In this document: one piece after another, positions 36,032 through 45,693 of the stretch
Layout of the letters: each line of letters starts with the position of its first letter
Numbering within the stretch: position 1 is the stretch's first letter
Program-made: the position numbers and the translations under genes
NCBI RefSeq assembly: GCF_900100925.1
Contig: NZ_FNKO01000001.1
Coordinates: 1,240,001 to 1,304,000, forward strand
Source of the DNA: Actinopolyspora saharensis
GTDB taxonomy: Bacteria; Actinomycetota; Actinomycetes; Mycobacteriales; Pseudonocardiaceae
Direction: 5' to 3'
Length of the DNA stretch: 64,000 nt
Notes under the pieces: model-generated
The model's database searches: none
Seen by the model: the letters and a program-made list of their open reading frames with translations, nothing else
Told to the model about the DNA's origin: nothing

Positions 36032-36721
36032 ATGTTGGGAGTCGACGAACAGAACCAGGCCGGGGAGTTGGAACCGGTTCAGCGGAAATCCACGGCGGCG
36101 ATCGTGGCCGACCAGCTGCGTTCGGCGATCATGTACGGATCGCTGGCACCGGGCAGCCAACTCGGGGAGGCCGATCTCGCCGCCCAGCTCGGCGTCAGCC
36201 GTGGGCCGCTGCGGGAAGCGATGCAACGGCTCGTGCAGGAGGGGTTGCTGCAGAGCGAACCCCACCGGGGTCTGTTCGTGGCCACGATGGAACCCGAGGA
36301 CGTGCACGACGTCTACGTGGCCCGGCTGGCGGTGGAACGCACCGCTTGCGAGCAGATAGTGCGGCACCACAGGATCGACGCGGTGGCCGAACTGACCGCC
36401 GCGCACGCCAAGATGGTCGCTGCCGTGGCCAAGGACGACAGCGCGGGACTCACCGAGGCCGACCAGGAATTCCACGAAACCCTGGTGGCGGCTTCCCGCA
36501 GTCCTCGACTGCAGCGGATGGCCCAGACACTGCTGGTGGAAAAACGCATGTGCCTGGGCGCTCTCGTCGACACCTATCCGGCTGACACGCAGGCACTGGT
36601 GGACGAGCACAAGGGCTTGGTGGACGCGATCGAAGCCGGCGACGAGCAGCTCGTGCTCAGCCGCTTGGAAGCGCACATGAACGACGCCCTGGAACGGTTG
36701 ACGTCCTCGCTGGAGGAGTAG
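36032..36721 (+). CDS. GntR-family regulator with FCD domain
   Basis: The 229-residue protein has a winged helix (A-A-I-V-A-D-Q-L-R-S-A-I, G-E-A-D-L-A-A-Q-L-G-V-S-R-G-P-L-R-E-A-M) and an FCD domain with D-Q-E-F-H-E-T-L and a late H-x-x-L-V-D metal-binding region. ATG 36032 has GAGAGGG upstream; the long upstream frame extension is not protein-like. It is convergent with the aldehyde dehydrogenase, separated by a strong hairpin, so it is not the obvious regulator of that gene. It belongs to the FCD class that senses organic acids. Confidence 0.9.
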   Translation: MLGVDEQNQAGELEPVQRKSTAAIVADQLRSAIMYGSLAPGSQLGEADLAAQLGVSRGPLREAMQRLVQEGLLQSEPHRGLFVATMEPEDVHDVYVARLAVERTACEQIVRHHRIDAVAELTAAHAKMVAAVAKDDSAGLTEADQEFHETLVAASRSPRLQRMAQTLLVEKRMCLGALVDTYPADTQALVDEHKGLVDAIEAGDEQLVLSRLEAHMNDALERLTSSLEE

Positions 36722-36770
36722 ACGCGCCCGCGCACCCGGGCTCGAGCCGGCCCGGGTGCGGTGGCGCGTC
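36721..36770. terminator. Bidirectional terminator-like hairpin
   Basis: An outer inverted repeat GACGCGCC/GGCGCGTC (36721-36728 and 36763-36770) encloses CGCACCCGGGC/GCCCGGGTGCG (36731-36741 and 36750-36760). The nested stem begins at the GntR stop codon and ends 10 bp before the stop of the convergent aldehyde dehydrogenase. No U-run is present on either side. Confidence 0.65.
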
Positions 36771-36779
36771 CCCGGGTGG

Positions 36780-38264
36780 TCACAGACCGCCGACGGCCAC
36801 GTACTTGGTCTCCAAGTACTCGTCGATGCCGACCTTGCCGCCTTCCCGCCCGATGCCGGAGTGCTTGACCCCCCCGAATGGGGCGGAGGCGTTGGACACC
36901 ACCCCCTGGTTGAGCCCCACCATCCCCGCCTGCAGGTTTTCGCTGATCCGCAGCGCACGCTGCACGTCCCTGGTGTAGACGTAGCTGACCAGGCCGAACT
37001 CGGTGTTGTTGGCCGCGGCCGTGGCCTCGTGCTCCTCGGTGAAGGTGGTGATCGGAGCCACGGGACCGAAGATCTCCTCCCGATTCATCCGAGCCGAGGA
37101 AGGCACCCCGGTCAGCACCGTCGGCAGGTAGTAGTGGCCCTGCCCGTCACCCCGGCTGCCCCCGGTTTCCACCCGCGCGCCCTTGGCGACCGCGTCGTCG
37201 ACGAGTTCGACGACCTTGTCGAGCTGGTTCGCGTCGATCAGCGGGCCCACCTCGACCCCGTCACCGACCCCGCGGCCCACGCGCAGCGCCTCCATCCGTT
37301 CGGTGAGCTTGCGGGTGAACTCCTCGGCGACGCCGTCGTGCACGTAGAACCTGTTGGCCGCGGTGCAGGCCTCGCCGACGTTGCGCATCTTGGCCAGCAT
37401 GGCCCCGTCGACGGCGGCATCCACGTCGGCGTCGTCGAACACCAGGAACGGCGCGTTGCCGCCGAGCTCCATGGACACGTTCAGCACCTGCCCGGCCGAC
37501 TGCTCGATCAGCTTGCGCCCCACGGGCGTGGACCCGGTGAAGGTCAACTTCCGGGCCCGGTCGTCCTCGATCATCGGGCGCATCACCGAACCGGCGCTGC
37601 GGGCGGTGACGATGTTGAGCACCCCGTCGGGCAGGCCGGCCTCGGTGAGGATCTCGCCGAGGGCCAGCATCGTCAGCGGCGTCTGGTGGGCCGGTTTCAT
37701 CACCATGGTGCAGCCCGCGGCCACGGCGGGACCGATCTTGCGGGTGCCCATCGCCATCGGGAAGTTCCACGGGGTGACCATCAACGCGGGCCCGACCGGC
37801 TGACGCAGCACCAGCACCCGGCCCTTGCCGTTCGGGGCGACCGTGTAGTCCCCGTCGATGCGCACGGCCTCCTCGGCGAACCAGCGGAAGAACTCGGCCG
37901 CGTAGGTGATCTCGGCGCGGGACTCGGCCAGCGGTTTGCCCATTTCCAGGGTCATCAACAGCGCCAGGTCCTCGTGTCGGGAGGTGATCGTTTCGAAGGC
38001 CCGTCGCAGAATCTCGCCGCGCTCCCGCGGGGGATGGGCTGCCCAGGAGGGCTGGGCCCGGTCGGCGGCGGCCAGCGCCTCCAGCGCGTCCTCGGAGGTG
38101 GCGTCGGCCACCGAACACAGGGTCGCCGTGGTGGACGGGTCCTCGACCGGGAACGTGCCGCCGCCGGTGGCGGGGCGCCACTTGCCGTCGACGAGGAGCT
38201 GTTTGGTCACGTTGCCCACGACGGTGCTTTCCCGCGGGTCGCTCGACTGATCATTGACGCTCAT
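36780..38264 (-). CDS. NAD(P)-dependent aldehyde dehydrogenase (succinate-semialdehyde dehydrogenase-like)
   Basis: This 494-residue enzyme has the full aldehyde dehydrogenase signature: T-P-W-N-F-P-M-A (cofactor), F-T-G-S-T-P-V-G-R, the general base Glu in M-E-L-G-G-N-A-P and the catalytic Cys300 in G-E-A-C-T-A-A-N-R. V-G-E-A-C-T-A-A and the F-G-G-V-K-H-S-G-I-G-R-E-G-G tail are typical of GabD-type succinate-semialdehyde dehydrogenases. Substrate choice is inferred from the family only. ATG 38264 is the normal start, although no good ribosome binding site is seen. Confidence 0.87.
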   Translation of the reverse strand: MSVNDQSSDPRESTVVGNVTKQLLVDGKWRPATGGGTFPVEDPSTTATLCSVADATSEDALEALAAADRAQPSWAAHPPRERGEILRRAFETITSRHEDLALLMTLEMGKPLAESRAEITYAAEFFRWFAEEAVRIDGDYTVAPNGKGRVLVLRQPVGPALMVTPWNFPMAMGTRKIGPAVAAGCTMVMKPAHQTPLTMLALGEILTEAGLPDGVLNIVTARSAGSVMRPMIEDDRARKLTFTGSTPVGRKLIEQSAGQVLNVSMELGGNAPFLVFDDADVDAAVDGAMLAKMRNVGEACTAANRFYVHDGVAEEFTRKLTERMEALRVGRGVGDGVEVGPLIDANQLDKVVELVDDAVAKGARVETGGSRGDGQGHYYLPTVLTGVPSSARMNREEIFGPVAPITTFTEEHEATAAANNTEFGLVSYVYTRDVQRALRISENLQAGMVGLNQGVVSNASAPFGGVKHSGIGREGGKVGIDEYLETKYVAVGGL

Positions 38265-38472
38265 GGTGGCAGGATGCCCTTCGATATCGACGACGAACAG
38301 GAGCCGTCGCCGATGATCCCATCCGCGGCGACACCAGCGGGGCAGCGCGGTCTTCGCGTGTTGCCGGCGCCCGCCCGGGCAACACCGGCGGACCCGGTGG
38401 GCACAGGGGTTCCACCCGCCGGTCGGGTGACCGGGGTCGAAGGGGGAAGCAGCGGCGGATAGATTACCGGCC

Positions 38473-39600
38473 ATGAGCGATTGGTCGGCGAATCAGCCGA
38501 ACCGGCGCGGCGCCACGGGCCGTGAGCGGCGGGGCAACGGGTACGACTACTACCACCGCGACGCGCGGTCGTCCGACCGGACCTCGGCCCAGCGGCCACA
38601 GCAGCCCGGCGGCGGACCCGGCGCGGCCGGGCAGGGCGCTCCGCGGAAGAAGAAGCGCTGGGGGCGCCGCATCGGGATCACGCTGCTGGTGATCGTGCTG
38701 CTCCTGGTGGGCCTGGTGATCTACGTGGACAGCTCGCTGCAGCGCACCGGCGCTTTGGACGACTACCAGGGACGGGTCGACGACACCGCGGGCACCAACT
38801 GGCTGCTGGTCGGCTCCGACAGCAGGCAGGGGCTGGACGAGTCCCAACGAGAGGAACTGTCGGCCGGGGACGCCGGCGGCAGGCGCACCGACACCATGAT
38901 GATGCTGCACGTGCCCGCGGGCGGCGGTGACCCGTCGCTGATCAGCCTGCCCCGGGACTCGTCGGTGCCGATCCCGGGCCACGGGCGCAACAAGCTCAAC
39001 GCGGCCTTCGCGATCGGAGGACCGAAGCTGCTGGTGCGCACAGTGGAAAACGTCACCGGGGTGCACATGGACCACTACGCCGAGATCGGCCTGGGCGGGT
39101 TCGCCAGCCTGGTCGAATCGGTCGGCGGGGTGGAGATGTGCCTGGACCAGCCGTTGAACGACCCCAAGGCCGGTATCGACCTCGAGCAGGGGTGCCAACA
39201 GCTCAACGGGCAGCAGGCCCTCGGTTTCGTACGCAGCCGCGCCTACCCCGAAGGGGATCTGCAGCGGATCGAGAACCAGCGCAAACTGCTCGGTGCCCTC
39301 ATCGACAAGGCCACCAGCCCGGCGACCCTGCTGAACCCGCTGCGGATCTTCCCGCTGATCACGGCCACCGGCGACACCTTCCTGCTGGACAACGGCGACC
39401 ACCTGTGGCACCTGGTGGGCCTGGCCCGGGCGATGGGCGACATCTCCGCGGGAAACGGGGTCACCGGCACCGTGCCCATCGCCGGGTTCAGCACGTTGAA
39501 CGGCCAGTCCGTGGTCAAGTGGGACTCCTCGCGGGCCTCCCGCCTGTTCGAGGCGATCGCCAACGACCAGCCGATCCCCGCCAACACCCTCGGCGGCTAG
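38473..39600 (+). CDS. LytR-CpsA-Psr (LCP) family cell-wall transferase
   Basis: This 375-residue protein has a disordered cytoplasmic N-terminus (residues 1-63, rich in Gln, Arg and Pro), one membrane helix (about 67-85) and an extracellular LCP domain. Family motifs are L-L-V-G-S-D-S-R, R-R-T-D-T-M-M-M-L-H-V, S-L-P-R-D-S-S-V-P-I-P and L-Q-R-I-E-N-Q-R-K. In actinobacteria LCP enzymes attach arabinogalactan or other glycopolymers to peptidoglycan from polyprenyl-diphosphate carriers. It is convergent with the GH25 gene, 25 bp away. Confidence 0.9.
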   Translation: MSDWSANQPNRRGATGRERRGNGYDYYHRDARSSDRTSAQRPQQPGGGPGAAGQGAPRKKKRWGRRIGITLLVIVLLLVGLVIYVDSSLQRTGALDDYQGRVDDTAGTNWLLVGSDSRQGLDESQREELSAGDAGGRRTDTMMMLHVPAGGGDPSLISLPRDSSVPIPGHGRNKLNAAFAIGGPKLLVRTVENVTGVHMDHYAEIGLGGFASLVESVGGVEMCLDQPLNDPKAGIDLEQGCQQLNGQQALGFVRSRAYPEGDLQRIENQRKLLGALIDKATSPATLLNPLRIFPLITATGDTFLLDNGDHLWHLVGLARAMGDISAGNGVTGTVPIAGFSTLNGQSVVKWDSSRASRLFEAIANDQPIPANTLGG

Positions 39601-39625
39601 ACGAACACCCCGGCGGCCGCGGCGG

Positions 39626-40462
39626 TCACGACCGGTCCGCGGCCGCCCGCTGCCGCGCCGTGCCGGCCGCGAACCGCTTCAACGCCGCCATCTCACCGTT
39701 GAACAGGTTCTGGTCACCGGGGAAAGTGCCCCCGTTGTCGTGCTGCCACATCGTGTGCTGGTCCCAACCCGCGGGCAACTGCCCCACCTCGGGGCCGTAG
39801 CGGGCCACCCACAGCGGGTTGTTGCCCGCGAAACCGGTGTTTCCCCCGGTGCAGGTGTTCCACCAGTTCCTGGTGGTGTAGATGGCGGGGAAGCGGCCGG
39901 TCAACTCCCGGTAGGTGTCGCTGAACTCGGCGATCCACTGGCTCATCCTCGCCGGACCCAATCCGTAGCACTTGTCGGGACCGTAGGGGTTGTACTCGAT
40001 GTCGAGCACCCCCGGCAGGGTGCGCCCGTCGGGCACCCAGTCACCCCCGTGCTCGACGAAGAAACGAGCCTGCTCGGCGGCTCCGGACACATCGGGACGC
40101 CCGAAGTGGTAGGCGCCCCGCAGCATCCCCACCGCGCGTGCCCCGGAGGACTGCGCCCGGTAGGTGGAACTGCGGAACCCGGTTCCCTCGGTGGCCTTGA
40201 CGTAGGCGAACCGGGCCCCGGACTGCCACGCGCCGCGCCAGTTCACCTTACCCTGGTGACCACTGACGTCCATGCCGTGCACGGACGGACCGGGATCCCG
40301 GGGAGCGGGGGCGACACCGTCGGGATGGGGCACGGCGGCGGCAGGGCTGCCCACCCCGGCCACGGCCAGCGCGAACACGCCCGCCAAACGAGCGGTGCCG
40401 GTCACACGACCTCGATGTGCCCGACGGCGACGGGAAGAACGAGGGGAGCGGAGGGCGATCAC
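39626..40462 (-). CDS. Secreted GH25 lysozyme (muramidase)
   Basis: The 278-residue protein has an Arg-rich signal peptide (R-S-S-R-R-R-R-A-H, then G-V-F-A-L-A-V-A-G-V-G-S-P-A-A-A) and one GH25 domain. G-M-D-V-S-G-H-Q-G and F-A-Y-V-K-A-T-E-G-T lie at the start of the barrel, and D-I-E-Y-N holds the acidic catalytic residues. It cleaves the N-acetylmuramic acid to N-acetylglucosamine bond of peptidoglycan. GTG 40462 has AGGAGG about 10 nt upstream; a start at 40513 is less likely. A cell-wall remodelling role next to the LCP gene fits. Confidence 0.9.
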   Translation of the reverse strand: MIALRSPRSSRRRRAHRGRVTGTARLAGVFALAVAGVGSPAAAVPHPDGVAPAPRDPGPSVHGMDVSGHQGKVNWRGAWQSGARFAYVKATEGTGFRSSTYRAQSSGARAVGMLRGAYHFGRPDVSGAAEQARFFVEHGGDWVPDGRTLPGVLDIEYNPYGPDKCYGLGPARMSQWIAEFSDTYRELTGRFPAIYTTRNWWNTCTGGNTGFAGNNPLWVARYGPEVGQLPAGWDQHTMWQHDNGGTFPGDQNLFNGEMAALKRFAAGTARQRAAADRS

Positions 40463-40630
40463 GGTGCTGAGCCTCCTCGCAGACGGGGAGCCTGACTGTG
40501 CAAGAACGGTCACGCAGCGTGTTGACCGGATCCGCGGTGGACACTACCGGATTTGTGCTGTGTCACGTGCAGCACGCGCCGGGCCGACCACGATTGGATA
40601 TTCACAGTCGCCTCGGGTACCCATCGGGGG

Positions 40631-42364
40631 ATGGCACAACGAACGAGCAACAACCGAGGCCCCGGCGGCGGACGTCCCCAAGGCCCACCGGCCGCCAAAC
40701 GGACCGCCGACGGGCTGCGCGAACAACTCCGGTCGATGCACGGCGCCAGCTACGGGCGCTACAAATCCCTGAGCGGAAACTGGTCCTTCGACGGCTTCAC
40801 CCTGGACGTGCAGAAGGTCCAACCCGACCCCTACGCACCCGCCAGCCGCTGCGAAGTACGCGTCGACCCCGACCACGCGGGCTTTCCCGCCGACCTGTGG
40901 TCCAACCCCGTGCGGGCACGCGGACTGGCCGGAGCCCTGGTGCGCGCAGTGCACCGCGGGCTGCGCGACAGCAGGCTGAGCGTGGACGCAGGCCACCAGC
41001 AGGTGCTGGACCGCAGCTCGTGCCAAATCGTCGACGGGGCCGTGGTGCTGCGCCTGGGCATCGACATGCCCGGCAAAGGCCGCAGCATCGACGGCAAACA
41101 AGCCGAGCAGGCACTGTGCCGCGACCTGCCCTCCGTCGTCGAGAACGGGCTGCGCTGGAAAACGGCCGACCAGCAACGCGTGCGGGAATTCGTCGACTCC
41201 ATCGAGGACACCGACGCGCTGCGCAGGCAACTGCCCCAGCAGAACCTGGTGGCGTTCGTGGCCGACGGGGCCGTGCTGCCCCGACGCAGCGGCATCGACG
41301 ACCGCCCGCTGAAACAAGCCGTGCCGTTCTCCTCACCCGACTCGCTGCGCGTGGAGTTCGACCTGCCCAACCGAGGCCGCGTGGCCGGAATGGGCATCGC
41401 CGAGGGCATCAGCCTCATCGTCGGCGGCGGCTTCCACGGCAAGTCCACCCTGCTGCGCGCGCTGGAACACGGCATCTACGACCACGTGCCCGGCGACGGC
41501 AGGGAACTGGTGGTCTGCCGCGAGGACACGGTCAAAGTGCGCGCCGAGGACGGCAGGCGAGTCAACCGGGTCGATGTCAGCCCGTTCGTCAGCCACCTGC
41601 CCACCGGCGCCGACACCAGCGACTTCTCCACCGACAACGCCTCGGGATCGACCTCGCAGGCCGCCTCGCTCGTCGAAGCGGTCGAAGCGGGCTCGCAGGC
41701 GCTGCTGCTGGACGAGGACACCGCCGCCACCAACCTGATGATCCGCGACGCGCGGATGCAGGAACTGGTCGCCAAGGACTCCGAACCACTGACCCCCTTC
41801 CTGGACCTGATCCGCCCGCTGTACGACAGGCACGGAGTGTCCACGGTGATGGTCATGGGCGGCTCCGGCGACTACATGGACGTGGCCGACCGGGTGCTGA
41901 TGCTGGACTCCTACCGCTGCTACGAGGTCACCGAACGCGCCCGCGGCCTGACCAGCACCCCCACCGGTCGCCACCGCGAAGCCGAAACCTTCCCCGCGGT
42001 GCGCTCGCGCGTGCCCGACCCGCGCTCGATCGACACCGACCGGCCCAAAGTGCGCTCCCGCGGCACCGACGCCCTCACGCTCGGCCAGACCACCGTGGAA
42101 CTGCGCGCCGTCGAACAACTCGTCGACCCCAGCCAGGTGACCGGCATCGGACTGGCCCTGGTCACCTGCGCCCGCTCCGGACTGCTCGACGGCAACCGCA
42201 CCGTGCGTGAAGTGCTGGACGCCTTCGACGCGGAAGTGACCAAGCGAGGGATCCACGCGGTCGACGACCGCTACGTCGGCGACTTCGCCGTCCCCCGCCG
42301 GTTCGAACTCGCCGCCGCCCTCAACCGGCTGCGCACCCTGCGGGTCGGCGCCTTCAGGGACTGA
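40631..42364 (+). CDS. COG3044 ABC-class ATPase domain protein
   Basis: The 577-residue protein belongs to the predicted ATPases of the ABC class (COG3044), related to the RNA-editing-associated MRB1590 protein of trypanosomes. It has the Walker A motif G-G-G-F-H-G-K-S-T-L, an ABC-like signature N-A-S-G-S-T-S-Q, and the Walker B A-L-L-L-D-E-D-T-A-A-T-N. A basic N-terminus and an R-H-G-x-S-T-V-M-V switch follow the pattern. The biological role in bacteria is unknown. ATG 40631 directly follows a G-run, so initiation is not well resolved. Confidence 0.85.
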   Translation: MAQRTSNNRGPGGGRPQGPPAAKRTADGLREQLRSMHGASYGRYKSLSGNWSFDGFTLDVQKVQPDPYAPASRCEVRVDPDHAGFPADLWSNPVRARGLAGALVRAVHRGLRDSRLSVDAGHQQVLDRSSCQIVDGAVVLRLGIDMPGKGRSIDGKQAEQALCRDLPSVVENGLRWKTADQQRVREFVDSIEDTDALRRQLPQQNLVAFVADGAVLPRRSGIDDRPLKQAVPFSSPDSLRVEFDLPNRGRVAGMGIAEGISLIVGGGFHGKSTLLRALEHGIYDHVPGDGRELVVCREDTVKVRAEDGRRVNRVDVSPFVSHLPTGADTSDFSTDNASGSTSQAASLVEAVEAGSQALLLDEDTAATNLMIRDARMQELVAKDSEPLTPFLDLIRPLYDRHGVSTVMVMGGSGDYMDVADRVLMLDSYRCYEVTERARGLTSTPTGRHREAETFPAVRSRVPDPRSIDTDRPKVRSRGTDALTLGQTTVELRAVEQLVDPSQVTGIGLALVTCARSGLLDGNRTVREVLDAFDAEVTKRGIHAVDDRYVGDFAVPRRFELAAALNRLRTLRVGAFRD

Positions 42365-42551
42365 CGAGCCCCGCACGGGCCACCGGGGTCTTCGAGCCGC
42401 CAACGTCGTTTCGAGCCGGGACCGGATCGGGTACTCACACGGGGGAGCGAAAACGTCCCACCTCCCGGACGAACGACCCCGCCCCACGCCGACGCACCAG
42501 CACGGCGCGGGGCGCAGCCGCCGGCCAACCGCGCGGCTCGAGGAGACGACC

Positions 42552-43217
42552 ATGCCAGCACGTGAAACCCCCGCACCCGACAACAGCGTGTTCACCGACC
42601 GCGCGCACGCCGGACGGGTACTGGGCGAGGAGCTGTCCGAGCACCGGCTGGACAACCCGGTGGTGCTCGGACTGGCGCGGGGTGGAGTCCCGGTGGCCGC
42701 GCAGGTGGCCGCCGCGCTGCGGGCCCCGGTGCGGACCAGCGTGGCCCGCAAGATCGGGGCCCCGGGCCAGCCGGAACTGGCCCTGGGCGCGGTGGCCGCC
42801 GAAGGACCGGCCACCTACGACCAGCGACTGCTGCGCTCCTTCGGGCTCGACGAGCACCAGCTGCACCAGCAGTGCGAGCAGGAACGCGCCCACGCCCAGC
42901 AGCAGGAACGGGACTACCAGCAACTGCCCCCCGTCGAACTGGGCGGGCGAGACGTGATCGTCGTCGACGACGGCCTGGCCACCGGGGCGACCGCCCGCGC
43001 CGCGATCCGCCGGGTCCGGCAGTCCGAACCGCAACGTATCGTGTTGGCCGTGCCGGTCGGGGCGCCCGAGGCCGTCACCGCGTTGGGCGAGGAAGCCGAC
43101 CTGGTGGTGTGCCCGCGACGTCCGGCCGCGTTCTCCGCCGTCGGCCAGTGGTACCGCGACTTCCGCCCCGTGGCCGACGAGGAACTGCGCACACTGCTCG
43201 CCGAGTCCACGGCGTGA
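42552..43217 (+). CDS. Phosphoribosyltransferase-family protein
   Basis: The 221-residue protein has a type I phosphoribosyltransferase fold with the PRPP motif V-I-V-V-D-D-G-L-A-T-G-A-T-A, an N-terminal G-L-A-R-G-G-V-P-V-A segment and a Gln/Glu-rich central helix hood. This subgroup (similar to actinobacterial stress-induced PRTase proteins) has no proven substrate. ATG 42552 has GAGGAGACG upstream. The next gene in the same direction is a Clp-family ATPase 103 bp away. Confidence 0.82.
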   Translation: MPARETPAPDNSVFTDRAHAGRVLGEELSEHRLDNPVVLGLARGGVPVAAQVAAALRAPVRTSVARKIGAPGQPELALGAVAAEGPATYDQRLLRSFGLDEHQLHQQCEQERAHAQQQERDYQQLPPVELGGRDVIVVDDGLATGATARAAIRRVRQSEPQRIVLAVPVGAPEAVTALGEEADLVVCPRRPAAFSAVGQWYRDFRPVADEELRTLLAESTA

Positions 43218-43251
43218 CGGGAGACCACCCACGCACCCCCGGACCGGCATT

Positions 43252-43264
43252 GTCCATGATGGAC
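43252..43264. repeat. 13-bp palindrome before the Clp-family gene
   Basis: GTCCAT-G-ATGGAC is a perfect inverted repeat around one base, 57 bp before the Clp start codon. It does not resemble the known ClgR or HspR operators. It may be a regulator site or a chance palindrome. Confidence 0.35.
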
Positions 43265-43320
43265 GACGAACCGCGTGGCCCGAGCCACGCGCAGCCCCGT
43301 GCCGAGATGGAGAGTGTCCC

Positions 43321-45693
43321 GTGAGTGGCGGCAGCACCCCCGACCCGTCCCCGGGAGTCGAGTCGCTGCTCGACGAGCTGATGAACGCCCCCGCCGAGGA
43401 CCACCACACCGAGCACACCCCGAACGGAACCAACCGCGAACAGGCCGGCCTGCTGGACGAACAGGCCCGCACAGTGCTGTCCACCGCCGTGCACGCCGCC
43501 CGCGACTGGGGCAGCAGCGCCCTCGACGACACACACCTGCTGTGGGCACTGACCCAAACCGGCCCCACCGCGCGGATGCTGCGCGAAACCGGAGTCGCCG
43601 TCGACCGACTGGCCCGCAGCCTGCGCACCCTGGCCGGAGCCCGCGACGCCACCGGCGGAACCACCGAACCCAACCCGTGGATGACCGCCGCCGCACGGCA
43701 CGCCCTGCTGGGTTCCTACCGCCAAGCCCGCCACGAGGGCGCCGACCGGCTGGGCACCCGACACCTGCTGCTCGGCGTGGCCACCGACGCCGACTCCGCC
43801 GCGGGACGCGCCCTGGCACGAGCCATCGAACAGGGCGAACGCAACCGCGCCCGCACCCACTCCGCCGAACCGGACGAGCACACCAGCCCGACACCGTGGC
43901 TGGACGAGTTCGGCAACGACATGACCACCCACGCCACCAACGACACCGCCACGGTGACCGGACGCGAACACCAACTCGAACAGATCGCCGAAGTGCTGGC
44001 CCGGCACGACAAGAACACCCCGGTGCTGCTCGGCGAACCAGGAGTGGGCAAAACCGCCATCGTGGAAGAACTCGCCCGCCGCATCGCCAACAGGACCGCA
44101 CCAACACCGCTGGCGGGCAAACGACTGGTCTCACTGGACGTGACCGCCCTGGTCGCAGGCACACAACACCGTGGCGACCTCGAACGACGCCTGCGCGAAC
44201 TGCTCCGCGAGATCGCCGAGCAACGCTCCGGACTGGTGCTGTTCGTCGACGAGATCCACGCGCTCGTCGGCGGCGGAGCCGGCGACGGCACCCTGGACGC
44301 GGCCACCATCGTCAAACCAGCACTGGCCCGCGGAGAACTCCCCCTGATCGGAGCCACCACCACCGAGGAGTACCGCAGGCACATCGAAAAGGACCCTGCC
44401 CTGGAACGCAGACTGCACCCGATCACCGTGCCCGAACCGACGGTGACCGAAACGGTGGACATCCTGCAGGGCCTGCGGAAACGCTTCCAACAGCACCACA
44501 ACGTCCGCATCGACGACCAGGCGCTGCACCGGGCCGCGGAACTGACCAACCGCCACATCCCCGACCGGTCCCTGCCGGACAAAGCAGTCGACGTGCTCGA
44601 CCACGCCTGCGCACGGCTGCGGCTGCGCCACGAACACAGCACCACGGCACGACGACAACCACTGCTGGATCCCGCCACGATCGCCGAAATCGTCGCCGCG
44701 CGCACGGGAATCCCCACCACCGAACTGGCCACCGACGAACGAGCCAAACTCCGCGAACTGGAAACACACCTCGCACAACGCGTCGTGGGCCAACCCCGAG
44801 CCACCCGCACCGTGGCCGAAACGATCCGCCGCGCCAGAGCCGGACTGGCCGACCCGCAACGTCCACTGTGCAGCTTCCTGTTCACCGGCCCCACCGGAGT
44901 GGGCAAAACGGAACTCGCCCGCGCACTGGCGACCACCCTGTTCGGCGACAACGAACGCGCCATCCGCTTCGACATGGGCGAGTTCCAGGAAAAGCACAGC
45001 CTCTCCCGCCTCGTCGGAGCCCCACCCGGCTACCTCGGACACGACGAAGCGGGCCAACTCACCGACAGCGTCCGCAAACGCCCCTACTCGGTGCTGCTGC
45101 TCGACGAGATCGAGAAAGCCCACCCCGACATCCTCAACACCCTGCTGCAGGTGCTCGACGCCGGACGCCTGACCGACTCGACCGGCAGAACGGTCGACTT
45201 CAGCAACACAGTGGTGATCATGACCTCCAACATCGGCGCCCAGCGGGTCCTCGACCTCCCCCCGCAGGACCGACCCGACCCCGCCGAGGAACTGGCCCCG
45301 CACTTCCGGCCCGAGTTCATCAACCGCATCGACGAGATCGTCACGTTCGAACCCCTCGACGCCGAGGCGCTCACCGAGATCACCCTGCTGCTGCTCGACG
45401 ACACCCGCAAACGCCTGCACAACACCAACACCCACCTGGAAATCACCGACTCGGCCGTGAACTGGATCGTCCGCCGAGGCAACCACCGCGAATTCGGAGC
45501 CCGCCACCTGAGAAGAGTGATCGAACGGGAACTGCACAACCGCATCGCGACCCTGCTCATGGACGACGACCACCCCGAGGGAACCGGGCTGCGCGTGGAC
45601 GCCGACCAGAACACCCTGACCGTGCGACTGATCGACACCGCCCCCAGCGGCCGCCACGCCACCCGAACGGACAACGCCGCCCCGCAGCGGTGA
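43321..45693 (+). CDS. Clp/Hsp100 AAA+ ATPase lacking a ClpB middle domain
   Basis: The 790-residue unfoldase has an N-terminal double Clp_N repeat (about residues 40-180), a first AAA+ domain with Walker A G-E-P-G-V-G-K-T (238-245), and a second one with G-P-T-G-V-G-K-T-E (523-531), then the C-terminal small domain. Only a short linker separates the AAA+ modules, so there is no ClpB coiled-coil middle domain. After M-T-S-N-I-G-A-Q the second domain lacks a clear IGF/IGL-type ClpP-binding loop. GTG 43321 is preceded by GAGAGTGTCC. It probably acts on damaged proteins with or without a protease; which one cannot be told. Confidence 0.9.
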   Translation: MSGGSTPDPSPGVESLLDELMNAPAEDHHTEHTPNGTNREQAGLLDEQARTVLSTAVHAARDWGSSALDDTHLLWALTQTGPTARMLRETGVAVDRLARSLRTLAGARDATGGTTEPNPWMTAAARHALLGSYRQARHEGADRLGTRHLLLGVATDADSAAGRALARAIEQGERNRARTHSAEPDEHTSPTPWLDEFGNDMTTHATNDTATVTGREHQLEQIAEVLARHDKNTPVLLGEPGVGKTAIVEELARRIANRTAPTPLAGKRLVSLDVTALVAGTQHRGDLERRLRELLREIAEQRSGLVLFVDEIHALVGGGAGDGTLDAATIVKPALARGELPLIGATTTEEYRRHIEKDPALERRLHPITVPEPTVTETVDILQGLRKRFQQHHNVRIDDQALHRAAELTNRHIPDRSLPDKAVDVLDHACARLRLRHEHSTTARRQPLLDPATIAEIVAARTGIPTTELATDERAKLRELETHLAQRVVGQPRATRTVAETIRRARAGLADPQRPLCSFLFTGPTGVGKTELARALATTLFGDNERAIRFDMGEFQEKHSLSRLVGAPPGYLGHDEAGQLTDSVRKRPYSVLLLDEIEKAHPDILNTLLQVLDAGRLTDSTGRTVDFSNTVVIMTSNIGAQRVLDLPPQDRPDPAEELAPHFRPEFINRIDEIVTFEPLDAEALTEITLLLLDDTRKRLHNTNTHLEITDSAVNWIVRRGNHREFGARHLRRVIERELHNRIATLLMDDDHPEGTGLRVDADQNTLTVRLIDTAPSGRHATRTDNAAPQR

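Noticed and set aside
35588..36958. Minus-strand frame of 456 codons over the GntR gene
   Set aside because: No domain is recognisable, while the plus strand encodes a clear GntR/FCD protein.
43252..43264. HspR or ClgR operator in front of the Clp-family gene
   Set aside because: GTCCATGATGGAC does not match the HAIR element or the ClgR consensus, so it is listed only as a palindrome.
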